Positions 51,618-59,906 of a stretch of DNA of 64,000 nt are shown here, piece after piece (position 1 is the first letter of the stretch; each line of letters begins with the position of its first letter). The DNA comes from Clostridiales bacterium. Its GTDB lineage: Bacteria > Bacillota > Clostridia > Saccharofermentanales > Saccharofermentanaceae. A model generated the notes under the pieces. That model saw only the letters and a program-made list of their open reading frames with translations, was not told the origin of the DNA and searched no databases. The stretch lies in contig JAFXMZ010000024.1 in the NCBI GenBank assembly GCA_017529925.1, positions 105,605 through 169,604 of the forward strand, written 5' to 3'. Both the position numbers and the translations under genes were made by a program.

Positions 51618-51647
51618 ATAAAAAACGGTCTCCGGAGAGACCGTTTT
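51618..51647 (-). terminator. Terminator of the 51671-52168 lipoprotein gene
   Basis: Perfect 11-bp stem AAAACGGTCTC/GAGACCGTTTT with tetraloop CGGA. T-rich on the minus strand side; could act in both directions. Confidence 0.85.
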
Positions 51648-51670
51648 ATAAAAGATCATTTCAACAGTGA

Positions 51671-52168
51671 TCAGGGTGTGGGATAGCCGATAGCCTTGAT
51701 GAAATCCTTAACCTGGCTAGCGCCGTCCTTATCCATAGCCATAGCAACGACCATTGTACCGTCTACATAGTAGTAGCCGCCGTACATATACTGCTCTTCG
51801 CCGTCCTGCTTAGCTGTACCGTCGAATACAATATAGGAATCTTCCTTCTCGCTGTGCTTACCGTCGAAGGAATCCTTGTCGTTGAGACCATCTACGAGAT
51901 CATCGTAGCTGCTCTTGAACTGCTCCTCAGCATCCTCGGACTTAACATAAGTGATGATGACTTTCTCCATGTCACCAGCCATAACCATAGCCGTCTTCTC
52001 GTCGATATCCATAACCGCGATATCATCTTCCTTGTAGCCGGCCTTCTCGCAAGCATCCTTGATCTCATCTGTTGTCTTGAGTGTAACCTTACCGCCGCTG
52101 CAAGCTGCAACTGCAAGGGCCATAGAACAGATAAGAATTGTAGAAACAACTGCTCTTACCTTCTTCAT
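51671..52168 (-). CDS. Small secreted lipoprotein, family member 1
   Basis: 165 residues with a lipoprotein signal (lipobox ending AVAAC). The mature part has TTDEIKDACEKAGYKEDDI, a central acidic region, YIVFDGTAKQDG, then YMYGGYYYVDGTMVVA and ends in GYPTP. The same order (helix with paired Asp/Glu, FDG, YGGxY, short C-terminal helix) recurs in the genes at 52601-53110 and 63497-64000. Function unknown; it lies outside the membrane. It has its own terminator and a ribosome site (AAGGATGG) before the ATG, so it is a single-gene unit. Confidence 0.78.
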   Translation of the reverse strand: MKKVRAVVSTILICSMALAVAACSGGKVTLKTTDEIKDACEKAGYKEDDIAVMDIDEKTAMVMAGDMEKVIITYVKSEDAEEQFKSSYDDLVDGLNDKDSFDGKHSEKEDSYIVFDGTAKQDGEEQYMYGGYYYVDGTMVVAMAMDKDGASQVKDFIKAIGYPTP

Positions 52169-52296
52169 TGGGTAAATCCATCCTTTTTATTTTTTTACCT
52201 GCAATCCGCAGGTTGCCTCAATTATACAAATGATCTCAACAATTATCAAGTCAAAATAGAAATATCAAATATTAGCGATCAGCCCTGTTCACCTCA

Positions 52297-52338
52297 TCGA
52301 AAAGGGGGCGCCTCACATCATTTTCGAGACGTCCCCCT
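52297..52338 (-). terminator. Terminator after the decayed lipoprotein gene
   Basis: Two 6-bp stem segments separated by a bulged A (AGGGGG-A-CGTCTC with GAGGCG-CCCCCT), followed by TTTTC on the minus strand. Lies 10 bp after the short reading frame. Confidence 0.75.
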
Positions 52339-52347
52339 GAAAAAAAC

Positions 52348-52455
52348 TTATATCATCCCGGCATCAGATCTTGGGATATCCCAACCGCATGCCGCTATCG
52401 AAAGGGCGAGTGAGCAGATGAGGAGCGTTGAAACAAGTGTCCTGATCTTCTTCAT
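52348..52455 (-). pseudogene. Decayed or miniature lipoprotein (signal peptide plus 13 residues)
   Basis: The 52169-52600 gap holds a 35-codon frame from ATG 52455 to TAA 52350-52348. It encodes MKKIRTLVSTLLICSLALSI, then AACGWDIPRSDAGMI. The signal peptide is nearly the same as that of the neighbour at 51671-52168 (MKKVRAVVSTILICSMALAV), with a lipobox Cys. It keeps its own ribosome site region (GGAGATAG) and a strong terminator, so it is still a transcription unit. Most likely a paralogue that lost its mature domain; a functional short lipopeptide is the alternative. Confidence 0.6.
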
Positions 52456-52539
52456 AAAACAAAACTATCTCCTTTCATGCTTCTGGTAAGAGCACCCGTA
52501 CCCTTTCAGTCTATATTTATTCATGCTTTCATTCAAGGA

Positions 52540-52568
52540 CAAAAAAAGAGCTGCCCGAAGGCAGCTCT
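52540..52568 (-). terminator. Terminator of the 52601-53110 lipoprotein gene
   Basis: 9-bp stem AGAGCTGCC/GGCAGCTCT with loop CGAA and a T7 tract on the minus strand (52547-52541). Confidence 0.9.
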
Positions 52569-52600
52569 CATGTTGATCATTATCTTATCAGATGACCGGA

Positions 52601-53110
52601 TCAGGGCTTAGCATAGCCGAGCTCACCGAGGATATCCTTGACCTTCTCGACCTTCTTTTCCTTTGTGCTGTCAGTATAGATAACGCAGAAAGACTTACCG
52701 GAGAAGTATACTCCGCCGTATCTCTCCCACTCATAATCATCACCATCGTCATACTCGCCGTCATAGAGGACATAACCCTTAGACTTGCTCTTGGAGCCCT
52801 TGAGCGTTCCCTCGAAGTAACCATCTTCCTTCGTGTCCTCATACTCGTGGTAATAAGATCTGAAACGCTTATATGCTTCCTCTTCGTCATCGAACTCATA
52901 GAAAGTGATGCTGTAATCATCATCATATACACGTACAGAATCATATTCCTTGCTGCTGTCTGTTTCGATATCGCTCTTCTTGATGCCTGCGTCCTTGAGA
53001 GCATCCTCAAAATCGTCAGCAGTATACTCCTTAACCTTTGCACAAGCGGAAAGTGAAGCAGCCATAGCAACGATCAAAGCAACAGAGATAATTGACTTGA
53101 ACTTTTTCAT
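52601..53110 (-). CDS. Small secreted lipoprotein, family member 2
   Basis: 169 residues, lipobox ending SLSAC. The mature part is very acidic and Tyr-rich: YTADDFEDALKDAGIKKSDI, then FYEFDDEEEAYKRF, YVLYDGEYDDGDDYEW, YGGVYFSGKSFCVIY and a C-terminal GELGYAKP. It shares order and ending with the 51671-52168 product but little identity outside the motifs. AAGG lies upstream of the ATG. Function unknown, surface-exposed. Confidence 0.78.
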   Translation of the reverse strand: MKKFKSIISVALIVAMAASLSACAKVKEYTADDFEDALKDAGIKKSDIETDSSKEYDSVRVYDDDYSITFYEFDDEEEAYKRFRSYYHEYEDTKEDGYFEGTLKGSKSKSKGYVLYDGEYDDGDDYEWERYGGVYFSGKSFCVIYTDSTKEKKVEKVKDILGELGYAKP

Positions 53111-53183
53111 TATCGTACCCTTCCTTGTAAATTAGTAGATGCTCAAGAGCACCATATTAATTATACAAGAGAATACCCCAAAA

Positions 53184-54101
53184 TCAACTGTTTGAGCGAA
53201 TAAAGTCACATGCGGCAAGAGCTGCAACGGCACCGTCGGCAGCAGCTGTCGTCAGCTGGCGCACCTTTTTGGTCCTGTTGTCTCCTGCGATAAATATCCC
53301 TTCACATGTCGAAAAGCAGTCCTCACCCGCCAGGGCATATCCGCTTTCATCGAGTGCGATCAGATCCTTAAACACGTCATTTGAAGGGACCTGGCCTATT
53401 GCAACGAAAAGCGCGTCCGTATCGATGCTCTTCTCAGAGCCGTCCTTTGTGCTCTCAAGGATAAGGCCGCTCAGGCGGTCCTGACCCTCCAGCCCCTTTA
53501 CCACATATGACATAAGCGGCTCGATGTTCTGAAGGGATAAGAGTCTGGAAACCAGACCCGCATCAGCACGGAATTCGTCGCGGCGGTGGATGATATATAC
53601 TTTCGAGCAGAGCGCGGAAAGATATATCGCGTCCTCGACAGCTGTATTGCCTCCTCCGAAGACAGCAGCTGTCTTCCCTTTGTAGAAGGCACCGTCACAT
53701 GTTGCGCAGTATGAGACTCCCCTGCCGGTAAACTTATCCTCAAACGGGATTCCCATATGCCTGTTCTTCGCACCTGTCGCGATTATAACGGCACGCGCCT
53801 TCTGCTCAGCTTCGTATTCTCCCCTGAGCGTAAATCCCGAAGCCGCATCGCCTTCGACAGAAACGATACTGTCAAATTCGACCTTCGCGCCCAGCGATAC
53901 CGCCTGCTCGTAGAGATTGGTCGCAAACTCATATCCGGATATATTCCGAACAGAAGGATAATTCTCTATCTCCGGTGTATTGATTATCTGTCCGCCGTAT
54001 GATTCTGCCTCATAGACAACAGTCTCCACTCCCGCACGCCTTGCATATATCGCGGCTGTAAGACCTGCCGTGCCTGCACCGATTATCGCGATATCAGTCA
54101 T
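53184..54101 (-). CDS. trxB: Thioredoxin reductase
   Basis: A 305-residue TrxB: FAD fold IAIIGAGTAGLTAAIYA, redox-active CATC in SYCATCDGAF (about 135-138), NADPH fold AVFGGGNTAVEDA, and the C-terminal FIAGDNRTKKVRQLTTAAADG. It reduces thioredoxin with NADPH. AGGAGG precedes the ATG, which is 3 bp after the thioesterase stop. No thioredoxin gene is in the window. Confidence 0.94.
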   Translation of the reverse strand: MTDIAIIGAGTAGLTAAIYARRAGVETVVYEAESYGGQIINTPEIENYPSVRNISGYEFATNLYEQAVSLGAKVEFDSIVSVEGDAASGFTLRGEYEAEQKARAVIIATGAKNRHMGIPFEDKFTGRGVSYCATCDGAFYKGKTAAVFGGGNTAVEDAIYLSALCSKVYIIHRRDEFRADAGLVSRLLSLQNIEPLMSYVVKGLEGQDRLSGLILESTKDGSEKSIDTDALFVAIGQVPSNDVFKDLIALDESGYALAGEDCFSTCEGIFIAGDNRTKKVRQLTTAAADGAVAALAACDFIRSNS

Positions 54102-54104
54102 AAG

Positions 54105-54533
54105 TCAGTCCTCCTTTGAATATTCTGAAAGGATGGCATCATATTCGGGGAAAGACCTCCTGACAGACATGATCCTGCCTTCGGGACTGATAAAACAGTG
54201 CTCGCTCTTTCCCGTGCACCGTACCTCGCCTGTAGCTTTATCAACGACCTCATATTCGATATTGAGGCGCACTCCGGTATAACCCTTGAACGCAAGCCTG
54301 ACTTCTACGGTGTCGTAGAACTTCGACATTGTCTTATAGCGGCATTCGACCGCCACGACAGGACTTACTATGCCCTGATCCTCCATCGCCCTGTAACTGA
54401 GGCCGATCCTGTCAAAGACATATATCCTCGCCTCTTCGAACCATCTGATGTAATTCGAATGATGGACTACTCCCATCCTGTCTGTCTCATAATACTGAAC
54501 TACATGTTCATATACCGGCAGCTTACTTTCCAC
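54105..54533 (-). CDS. YbgC/4-hydroxybenzoyl-CoA-type acyl-CoA thioesterase
   Basis: A 142-residue hotdog-fold thioesterase with the signature YYETDRMGVVHHSNYIRWFEEA (quoted in part: ETDRMGVVHHSNY), including the catalytic Asp region. It releases acids from acyl-CoA. The frame is open to 54671, but a GGGAGG site 5 nt before a GTG at 54533, inside the last codons of the upstream gene, gives the normal length and start. Confidence 0.86.
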   Translation of the reverse strand: MESKLPVYEHVVQYYETDRMGVVHHSNYIRWFEEARIYVFDRIGLSYRAMEDQGIVSPVVAVECRYKTMSKFYDTVEVRLAFKGYTGVRLNIEYEVVDKATGEVRCTGKSEHCFISPEGRIMSVRRSFPEYDAILSEYSKED

Positions 54534-56226
54534 TTGATCCTCCCGACATCCTGAATAAATACATGCGCTTGTCACCTGTCTCGAGCGGCTTCTGGAGCAC
54601 CTGCGGTATCTTGACATGGGATACTCCGCCGTATGTATCGCCGGACTGGTAGACTCCGCCCTCGCCGTCATAGATCGCTATATGAACGTCGCCTGCGCTG
54701 TAGAATCCGCCTTTTGAATCCGACCATATCACGATATCGCCTGCCGAAAAGTGTTCGAGTATCTCCCAGTCGCCGTCTTTTGCAGCATCGACAACACGGA
54801 CATATTCATATTCCACGTCGGTGGAGATGAGCTGATCGAACCAGTATTTGACATCCATATAGTTGGGGGATCCTATGCCGTACTTATCGACAAAGAATAC
54901 TCCTCCCCTGACTGAAGCGACTCCCCATATGCCTTCCTGTCTGGGCCTCTCTCCTCCGCGGTTGTCATACCATGTCCCGCGGCTCGTCATGTCCTGATAT
55001 CCTGAGAAGTTCCTGGAGTCGTTGACAAACTTCGAAAAGGACGAACTCGGGGCCATAGTCCCTAATGCTCTCCTGTACAGCTGCGTCACGAATCCGGAGC
55101 AGTCTATGCTTCCCGATTCGAGTGCTTTTCCGCCCATCCTGTATGTTACCTGAGGCTCGTAATCCATCCAGTATTCACAATCCTTCAGGAGCTTCTTTTT
55201 CCAGTCGTCAGGAACGCCCTTTGAGCTCACCGTCTCTTCCCACGTCTTGCTTCCGCCTTTGACTATCTCGGCGGTCTTGAGCTCGGCGCCTCTGTCGATA
55301 CCGTAGCTTTCGCAGATAGCGGTAAACTCGGGAGAACATGCAAATCCGTTGAAGATCTTGAGCCTGGACGTGCCGTTCTTCATCTTTGAAAGCCAGTACT
55401 GTCTTCCGTTCTCATCTCCTTCACGCCCCATAAAGGCAGAATAAAGATCATCGACATACTGTTCATCGGTCCGTGCTTTTTTCAGATACTCGGGACTGAA
55501 GAAGAATCCGTAGGCAGTCTTGATGCCCGTGTTCTGATGTTTCATCAGGGCAGAGGCCCAGTTCCTCATTCCGTCCTCGTCCGCGCTCCTGTCCAGGACA
55601 ACATTATAGAGCCTCTCGACAAAGAGCTCCGTCATTCCCGACTTTACGGGATCGGAGCCTTCGAAGTAAAGTCCCCTGACTATCCCGTATTCAGCGCAGA
55701 TCTTATCGAACTCTTTCGAATTGGCAAATCCGAGAAATACTTTCTCCCTGCCCGCTGCGCGGGTATTTTCCTCGAGGACCCTTACCCAGTCGGCCTTTCC
55801 TGCCACATCTGACTTTCTTCCCATGAATGCCCTGTACATGCATTCGACATAGTCCTCGTTCGACAGCTCGAGTCCCTGGAATTCCGGGCTGAAGATAAAA
55901 CCGAAAGCAACGGAGATACCCGTCATCTTCTTATTCCTGAGCTTTGACGACCAGTCGGCAAGACCTGCATCATCAGGTTTCCTGCCAAGGGTAACATCGT
56001 ACAGCCTTGTGACAAACTTGGTTATCGGATCTTCTTCGGCTGCCTTTTCTTCAGGAGCATTCCCTTCGGCCTGTCCTTCTTCTTCAGACATGACCACCGG
56101 AGGCCCTGCTGACTCCTGTCCGTCACCGGACGGCTGCTGTTCAGAAGCTGCGAGGACCGCGGCACCCGAACAGGAGACCAGTGCCGAAGCAGCTAATACC
56201 ACCGATATCATCTTCCTGATCTTCAT
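54523..56226 (-). CDS. Secreted DUF4214-repeat protein with NlpC/P60-like peptidase domain
   Basis: 567 residues with a signal peptide and an acidic linker to about 65. Four DUF4214-type repeats of about 60-70 residues alternate in two forms (FVTRLYDVTLGRKPDDAGLADW, quoted in part: LYDVTLGRKPDDAG; YVECMYRAFMGRKSDVAG; LYNVVLDRSADEDG; LYSAFMGREGDENG). The C-terminal domain has the Cys of SIDCSGFVTQLYRRA and the His of AGDVHIAIYDG, fitting an NlpC/P60 cell-wall peptidase. DUF4214 repeats occur in surface and cellulosome-like proteins and may bind polymers. It follows the GH94 gene by 33 bp on the same strand. Confidence 0.83.
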   Translation of the reverse strand: MKIRKMISVVLAASALVSCSGAAVLAASEQQPSGDGQESAGPPVVMSEEEGQAEGNAPEEKAAEEDPITKFVTRLYDVTLGRKPDDAGLADWSSKLRNKKMTGISVAFGFIFSPEFQGLELSNEDYVECMYRAFMGRKSDVAGKADWVRVLEENTRAAGREKVFLGFANSKEFDKICAEYGIVRGLYFEGSDPVKSGMTELFVERLYNVVLDRSADEDGMRNWASALMKHQNTGIKTAYGFFFSPEYLKKARTDEQYVDDLYSAFMGREGDENGRQYWLSKMKNGTSRLKIFNGFACSPEFTAICESYGIDRGAELKTAEIVKGGSKTWEETVSSKGVPDDWKKKLLKDCEYWMDYEPQVTYRMGGKALESGSIDCSGFVTQLYRRALGTMAPSSSFSKFVNDSRNFSGYQDMTSRGTWYDNRGGERPRQEGIWGVASVRGGVFFVDKYGIGSPNYMDVKYWFDQLISTDVEYEYVRVVDAAKDGDWEILEHFSAGDIVIWSDSKGGFYSAGDVHIAIYDGEGGVYQSGDTYGGVSHVKIPQVLQKPLETGDKRMYLFRMSGGSSGK

Positions 56227-56259
56227 TTTTTCCTATACCTGCCTTTTCCCGTTTATCCC

Positions 56260-58932
56260 TTAGACGAGTTCGACGACTATATCGTTTCCGATCTTATCCC
56301 CGGGAAGGATATCGCAGTCTTCGGATATCTTATTTCCGTCCACGGTGATCGAAGCGACCTTGCTTCCTTTTCCTGTCTTTACATATGTGAGGTTGACGGG
56401 TCTGCCGTTAAACTCAAATGATACTCCGGCCTTTCCGTCCTTATCGAACTGCTCGTTCTGGAGCATCGGTCTGAACTTCATACCGCCGTATTCTCCCCTT
56501 ACACCGAACATCTCGGTCAGGACAGTGAGCATGAGCCAGCTCGCCGCGCCTGTCAGATAGTGGTATACTCCCCTTCCCTTAGGATCGAAGTATTCCGGTA
56601 TACCGGGATATATCTTACTTCCCTCAAAATCGGAAGCATGCTTATAGAGCGAGGATATTACCTTGAATCCTTCCTTGCCGAAGCCTCTCGAATAGAGACT
56701 GTTTCCGAACATGACCGTCATGTGTGAGAATACGGCACCGTTCTCCTTCTGTCCGTATGAAAATCCGAACATCCTTCCCATATCGGTCTTTATCTCATTG
56801 AAGTTCGTGTTGAGCTTATATCCTCCGAGCGATGCATTATAGAGATATCTGTCGGCTGATCTGACGATCTCCTTTACCTGATCCTCAGTAGCGATGCCCG
56901 ACATGACCGTAAAGACTTCGCTGGTGAGCATCATGTTGCCCTCGCCGCCCTTTTCGAGAGGACGGCCGTTATTGTCATAATAACCGTTGAATCTCGAGTA
57001 GCCGCGCTTGTCCGTAAACCACTCGGTCTTTCGTATATGATCGCTGATCCAGTCAGCCTTGGCTTCGAGATCGAGCGCGAGCTCTTCGATATCAAAGTCC
57101 ATATCCGCGCCGCAGAATCCCGTTTCTACGCGCTCACAGTATGCGAGGAGCTTGTCTCTCATGAGCGTCTCGGGTACGACTCCGAGAAGATCGTTTATCT
57201 CGGCAGCCGCTTCGACTGTCTTTCTTCCCGTGACCTCGGAATACTTGCGCAGGATCTGGGCGAGCTTCCTGTAGTTGCCGGCATATGCCGCAGTAAAAGC
57301 TACGGACTCTCCCCTGTCCTTGCCCATATCGAGAGCATCGTTCCAGTCAGCACCGCGGAGCCTCATATGTCCATGTTCACCGACATCGAAAAACGCAGCA
57401 AGGTTCTGGAGGAGCAGATGCTCGAGAACGGTTCCCTCACACCTGATCCCGTCGGTATCGATATCCTTGTCGAGGAGCTTCTCGCCTCTCATTATCTGTC
57501 TGTCCACAAAATATGGAGCTGTCTCATCGAGGATCCCGAGATCGCCCGTCTGCCTGATATAGAGATCCATGGTCATGAACGGCCACATAGCATGGTCCAT
57601 CCACACTCTCGTTATGCCGTTACGGTCAGCTACAAACTCGCCTCTTCCCGTACCGATGATGGTCGCATTCGTTCCGTCAGTCCTGACACCTCCGAAATTG
57701 TCGACGAGCATTCCGCGCACGTCACCCGGATCCATGATGATCAGCGCCAGGCAGTCCTGCCACAGATCTCTCCAGCCTCTTCCGCCCTTACCGTAATCAT
57801 GATGAGGGAGGAACGAACAGCCGTAGATCCTTCTGAGCATGGGCTGGACGCCTACCCAGTACATCCAGTTGTCGAATGTCCTGTCGCCTGTCCTGAACCT
57901 GATATTGTTCTTCCTGTCCCAGTAAGCCTTATTTATCTCGAGCTGCTCATCGAAAAGCTTCTCACCGAGATACTTCTTCGCCGTATCTTCGAGAGACGCG
58001 GCCGCAGCCTTTATATCACTCTCGTTATCCGAAGGCTTCGCGAGATCGCCTATGGCAAGGCATATTACATAGGATGCCGACTCTCCGGGCTTCAGGGTCT
58101 TCGGTGCAAATCTCGCGGCGCCCATCGCCTCAAAACCGTTTGCACGGTCTCCTGCCCTGCTCGCAGGCTCACCTGTAACAGGGAACCTCGGGTTGTCGAA
58201 TGCTCCGCCTTCGCCGATAAAATCCTCCGCCACGGGGCAGAAAGACACCGGAGCCGTTCCGTCACCTTCGGAAGCGAACATTCCGTAGATGACCATATTC
58301 CTTCTGTGACCCCTCTCATCGAAAGTGAGCGTGGGATCGTTTGTTATTCCGTACTCTGTTACGCTCATCCTTCCGAGCATCGAGGTAACGTTCCTGTGGT
58401 CTCTGATATTATCGGCGGATCTGCCGTATATCGGAACGGCTGCCGTGGGCGTGATGACAACATCATTTCCGCCCTTATTCGTGATCTTTACGCATGTGAG
58501 CTCGACCTTATCCTCAGTCTCGCAGGGAACGAAGACCGTTACTTCCGACTCCAGCCCCGCACAGGAGATCTCCCTTACCGTCTTCTGCCACAGAAGTCCG
58601 CCGTAGAGAGTGACCTTGTCCTTTTTCGAAGTGAACTTCGATGCATGGGAAGCTGCAGATGCGCCGGTAGCGGAAATGAGCCTGTCATCCTCGCCTTCTC
58701 TCCCTGCGAGGATCCAGAAGTTCCTCGTGGATCTGTTATTGTGAAGGTTATCGGACGAGACGGGCTCCAGGAGGAAAGTATTCTGGCTCGTCTTCAGATC
58801 GCCGCCGAGCTCGGGAGTTACTGCTCCCATCATCCCGTTCTCCCCTCCGACAGGGAAATACAGATAGCTGAAAAGATCCGGATCCTCCAGCCTGAACGTG
58901 CCTTTATCATCGATGAATTCGTAACTTTTCAC
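56260..58932 (-). CDS. GH94 beta-glucoside phosphorylase
   Basis: 890 residues, the size of disaccharide phosphorylases. It has the GH94 features PHHDYGKGGRGWRDLWQD (substrate region), the general-acid Asp in RGADWNDALDMGK, and FMTMDLY. The N-terminus (EFIDDKGTFRLEDPD, LLEPVSSDNLHNNRSTRNFW) differs from typical cellobiose phosphorylases, so laminaribiose or a longer beta-glucan is possible. It has no signal peptide, so it acts in the cytoplasm, splitting an imported beta-glucoside with phosphate to glucose-1-phosphate and saving ATP. GTG start with AAGGAGG 8 nt upstream. Confidence 0.87.
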   Translation of the reverse strand: MKSYEFIDDKGTFRLEDPDLFSYLYFPVGGENGMMGAVTPELGGDLKTSQNTFLLEPVSSDNLHNNRSTRNFWILAGREGEDDRLISATGASAASHASKFTSKKDKVTLYGGLLWQKTVREISCAGLESEVTVFVPCETEDKVELTCVKITNKGGNDVVITPTAAVPIYGRSADNIRDHRNVTSMLGRMSVTEYGITNDPTLTFDERGHRRNMVIYGMFASEGDGTAPVSFCPVAEDFIGEGGAFDNPRFPVTGEPASRAGDRANGFEAMGAARFAPKTLKPGESASYVICLAIGDLAKPSDNESDIKAAAASLEDTAKKYLGEKLFDEQLEINKAYWDRKNNIRFRTGDRTFDNWMYWVGVQPMLRRIYGCSFLPHHDYGKGGRGWRDLWQDCLALIIMDPGDVRGMLVDNFGGVRTDGTNATIIGTGRGEFVADRNGITRVWMDHAMWPFMTMDLYIRQTGDLGILDETAPYFVDRQIMRGEKLLDKDIDTDGIRCEGTVLEHLLLQNLAAFFDVGEHGHMRLRGADWNDALDMGKDRGESVAFTAAYAGNYRKLAQILRKYSEVTGRKTVEAAAEINDLLGVVPETLMRDKLLAYCERVETGFCGADMDFDIEELALDLEAKADWISDHIRKTEWFTDKRGYSRFNGYYDNNGRPLEKGGEGNMMLTSEVFTVMSGIATEDQVKEIVRSADRYLYNASLGGYKLNTNFNEIKTDMGRMFGFSYGQKENGAVFSHMTVMFGNSLYSRGFGKEGFKVISSLYKHASDFEGSKIYPGIPEYFDPKGRGVYHYLTGAASWLMLTVLTEMFGVRGEYGGMKFRPMLQNEQFDKDGKAGVSFEFNGRPVNLTYVKTGKGSKVASITVDGNKISEDCDILPGDKIGNDIVVELV

Positions 58933-58959
58933 CGTCCCGTCCTCCTTGTTGTCCTTATA

Positions 58960-59664
58960 TCAGTTCCTTCTTGTGCTGTTGCGCATGAGTATCAGCCTGA
59001 AGAGCGTCAGCGCAGACGAAGCGAGCGATATCGCATATGTGTCTCCGGCAGCTCTCAGGATCTTGTAGGCATAGGATCTGTCTTCCTCTGCCACCCAGTT
59101 TGAATCCTTCATGTCCTTGTATGCCCTTCTGCTCGCATTGCGCTCAACGGGGAGCATGACGAGGAAGAAAAGGAATGTGACCATATAGAGGATTATGCCG
59201 ATGTTGCAGATCGTAAATCCCAGCTCTCCTCCCCTCTCGGATGCATATGCGAAAAGGATACCTGCGAGGACTATATACCAGCTCAGATTTGAACACACAC
59301 CGGCAGCAGGTGCAAGGAACTGCCTCAGGCGGTAGATCCCCATATTCTCATGATCCTGGACAGCGTGTCCGCACTCGTGAGCAGCAACGGCGACAGCCGT
59401 AAGTGTCCTCTTGTTGTATGTTGTATCGGAAAGATAGATCTTGCCCTCCTTTGGAGAGTAACAGTCGGAAAGCTCACCCGGCTTATGGTCTATCGTGATC
59501 CCGTAGATGCCGTGCCTCGAGAGCATCTCCTCAACGACTTCATTGGCAGTCTTGTTCGATGCGATCTCGCTTCCTTTCGCTGCTTTTGCCTTAAGGGAGA
59601 TCTGAACGATAAAGCTCCAGACCATTATCGCGATGGCGCCTATGTAATACCAGTAACCTTCCAT
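58960..59664 (-). CDS. YugP-family membrane zinc metallopeptidase
   Basis: About 234 residues with an N-terminal helix and three helices in the second half. The zinc motif is AVAAHECGHAVQ, followed by Asp/Glu candidates. It belongs to the Zn_peptidase_2/YugP family; substrates are unknown, with a role in membrane protein quality control inferred. The ATG at 59664 has AAGGAGG upstream; the frame is open to 59712. Confidence 0.87.
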   Translation of the reverse strand: MEGYWYYIGAIAIMVWSFIVQISLKAKAAKGSEIASNKTANEVVEEMLSRHGIYGITIDHKPGELSDCYSPKEGKIYLSDTTYNKRTLTAVAVAAHECGHAVQDHENMGIYRLRQFLAPAAGVCSNLSWYIVLAGILFAYASERGGELGFTICNIGIILYMVTFLFFLVMLPVERNASRRAYKDMKDSNWVAEEDRSYAYKILRAAGDTYAISLASSALTLFRLILMRNSTRRN

Positions 59665-59823
59665 ATCATGCCTCCTTAATAAGAAAGAATCATGTACCAA
59701 AAATATTAACATTTTGAGGCACTAACATCAATTATCACTGCCATATTCTGCTTCATTGCAGGAGCGGCGTATATCAGATTTCAGGGTTTATTGTCATCTT
59801 TTGACCGGTATCCCCGCGGGGGC

Positions 59824-59877
59824 GCAGAAAAAGGAGCTGCCTCCGAAGTGAACATGTCACCCGGAGACAACTCCTTT
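59824..59877 (-). terminator. Terminator of the PGK-TPI gene
   Basis: Long arms (59828-59845 with 59862-59877, AAAGGAG/CTCCTTT ends) enclose an inner GTGA/TCAC pairing. On the minus strand they are followed by TTTTTCTG. Confidence 0.8.
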
Positions 59878-59906
59878 TATTGACTCAGATAATCTTCAGA
59901 CTCTTA

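Noticed and set aside
57037..59103. 688-codon plus-strand open frame
   Set aside because: Antisense to the GH94 gene. Composition is typical of a shadow frame (many Arg, Val, Ser, Leu) and no motif is visible.
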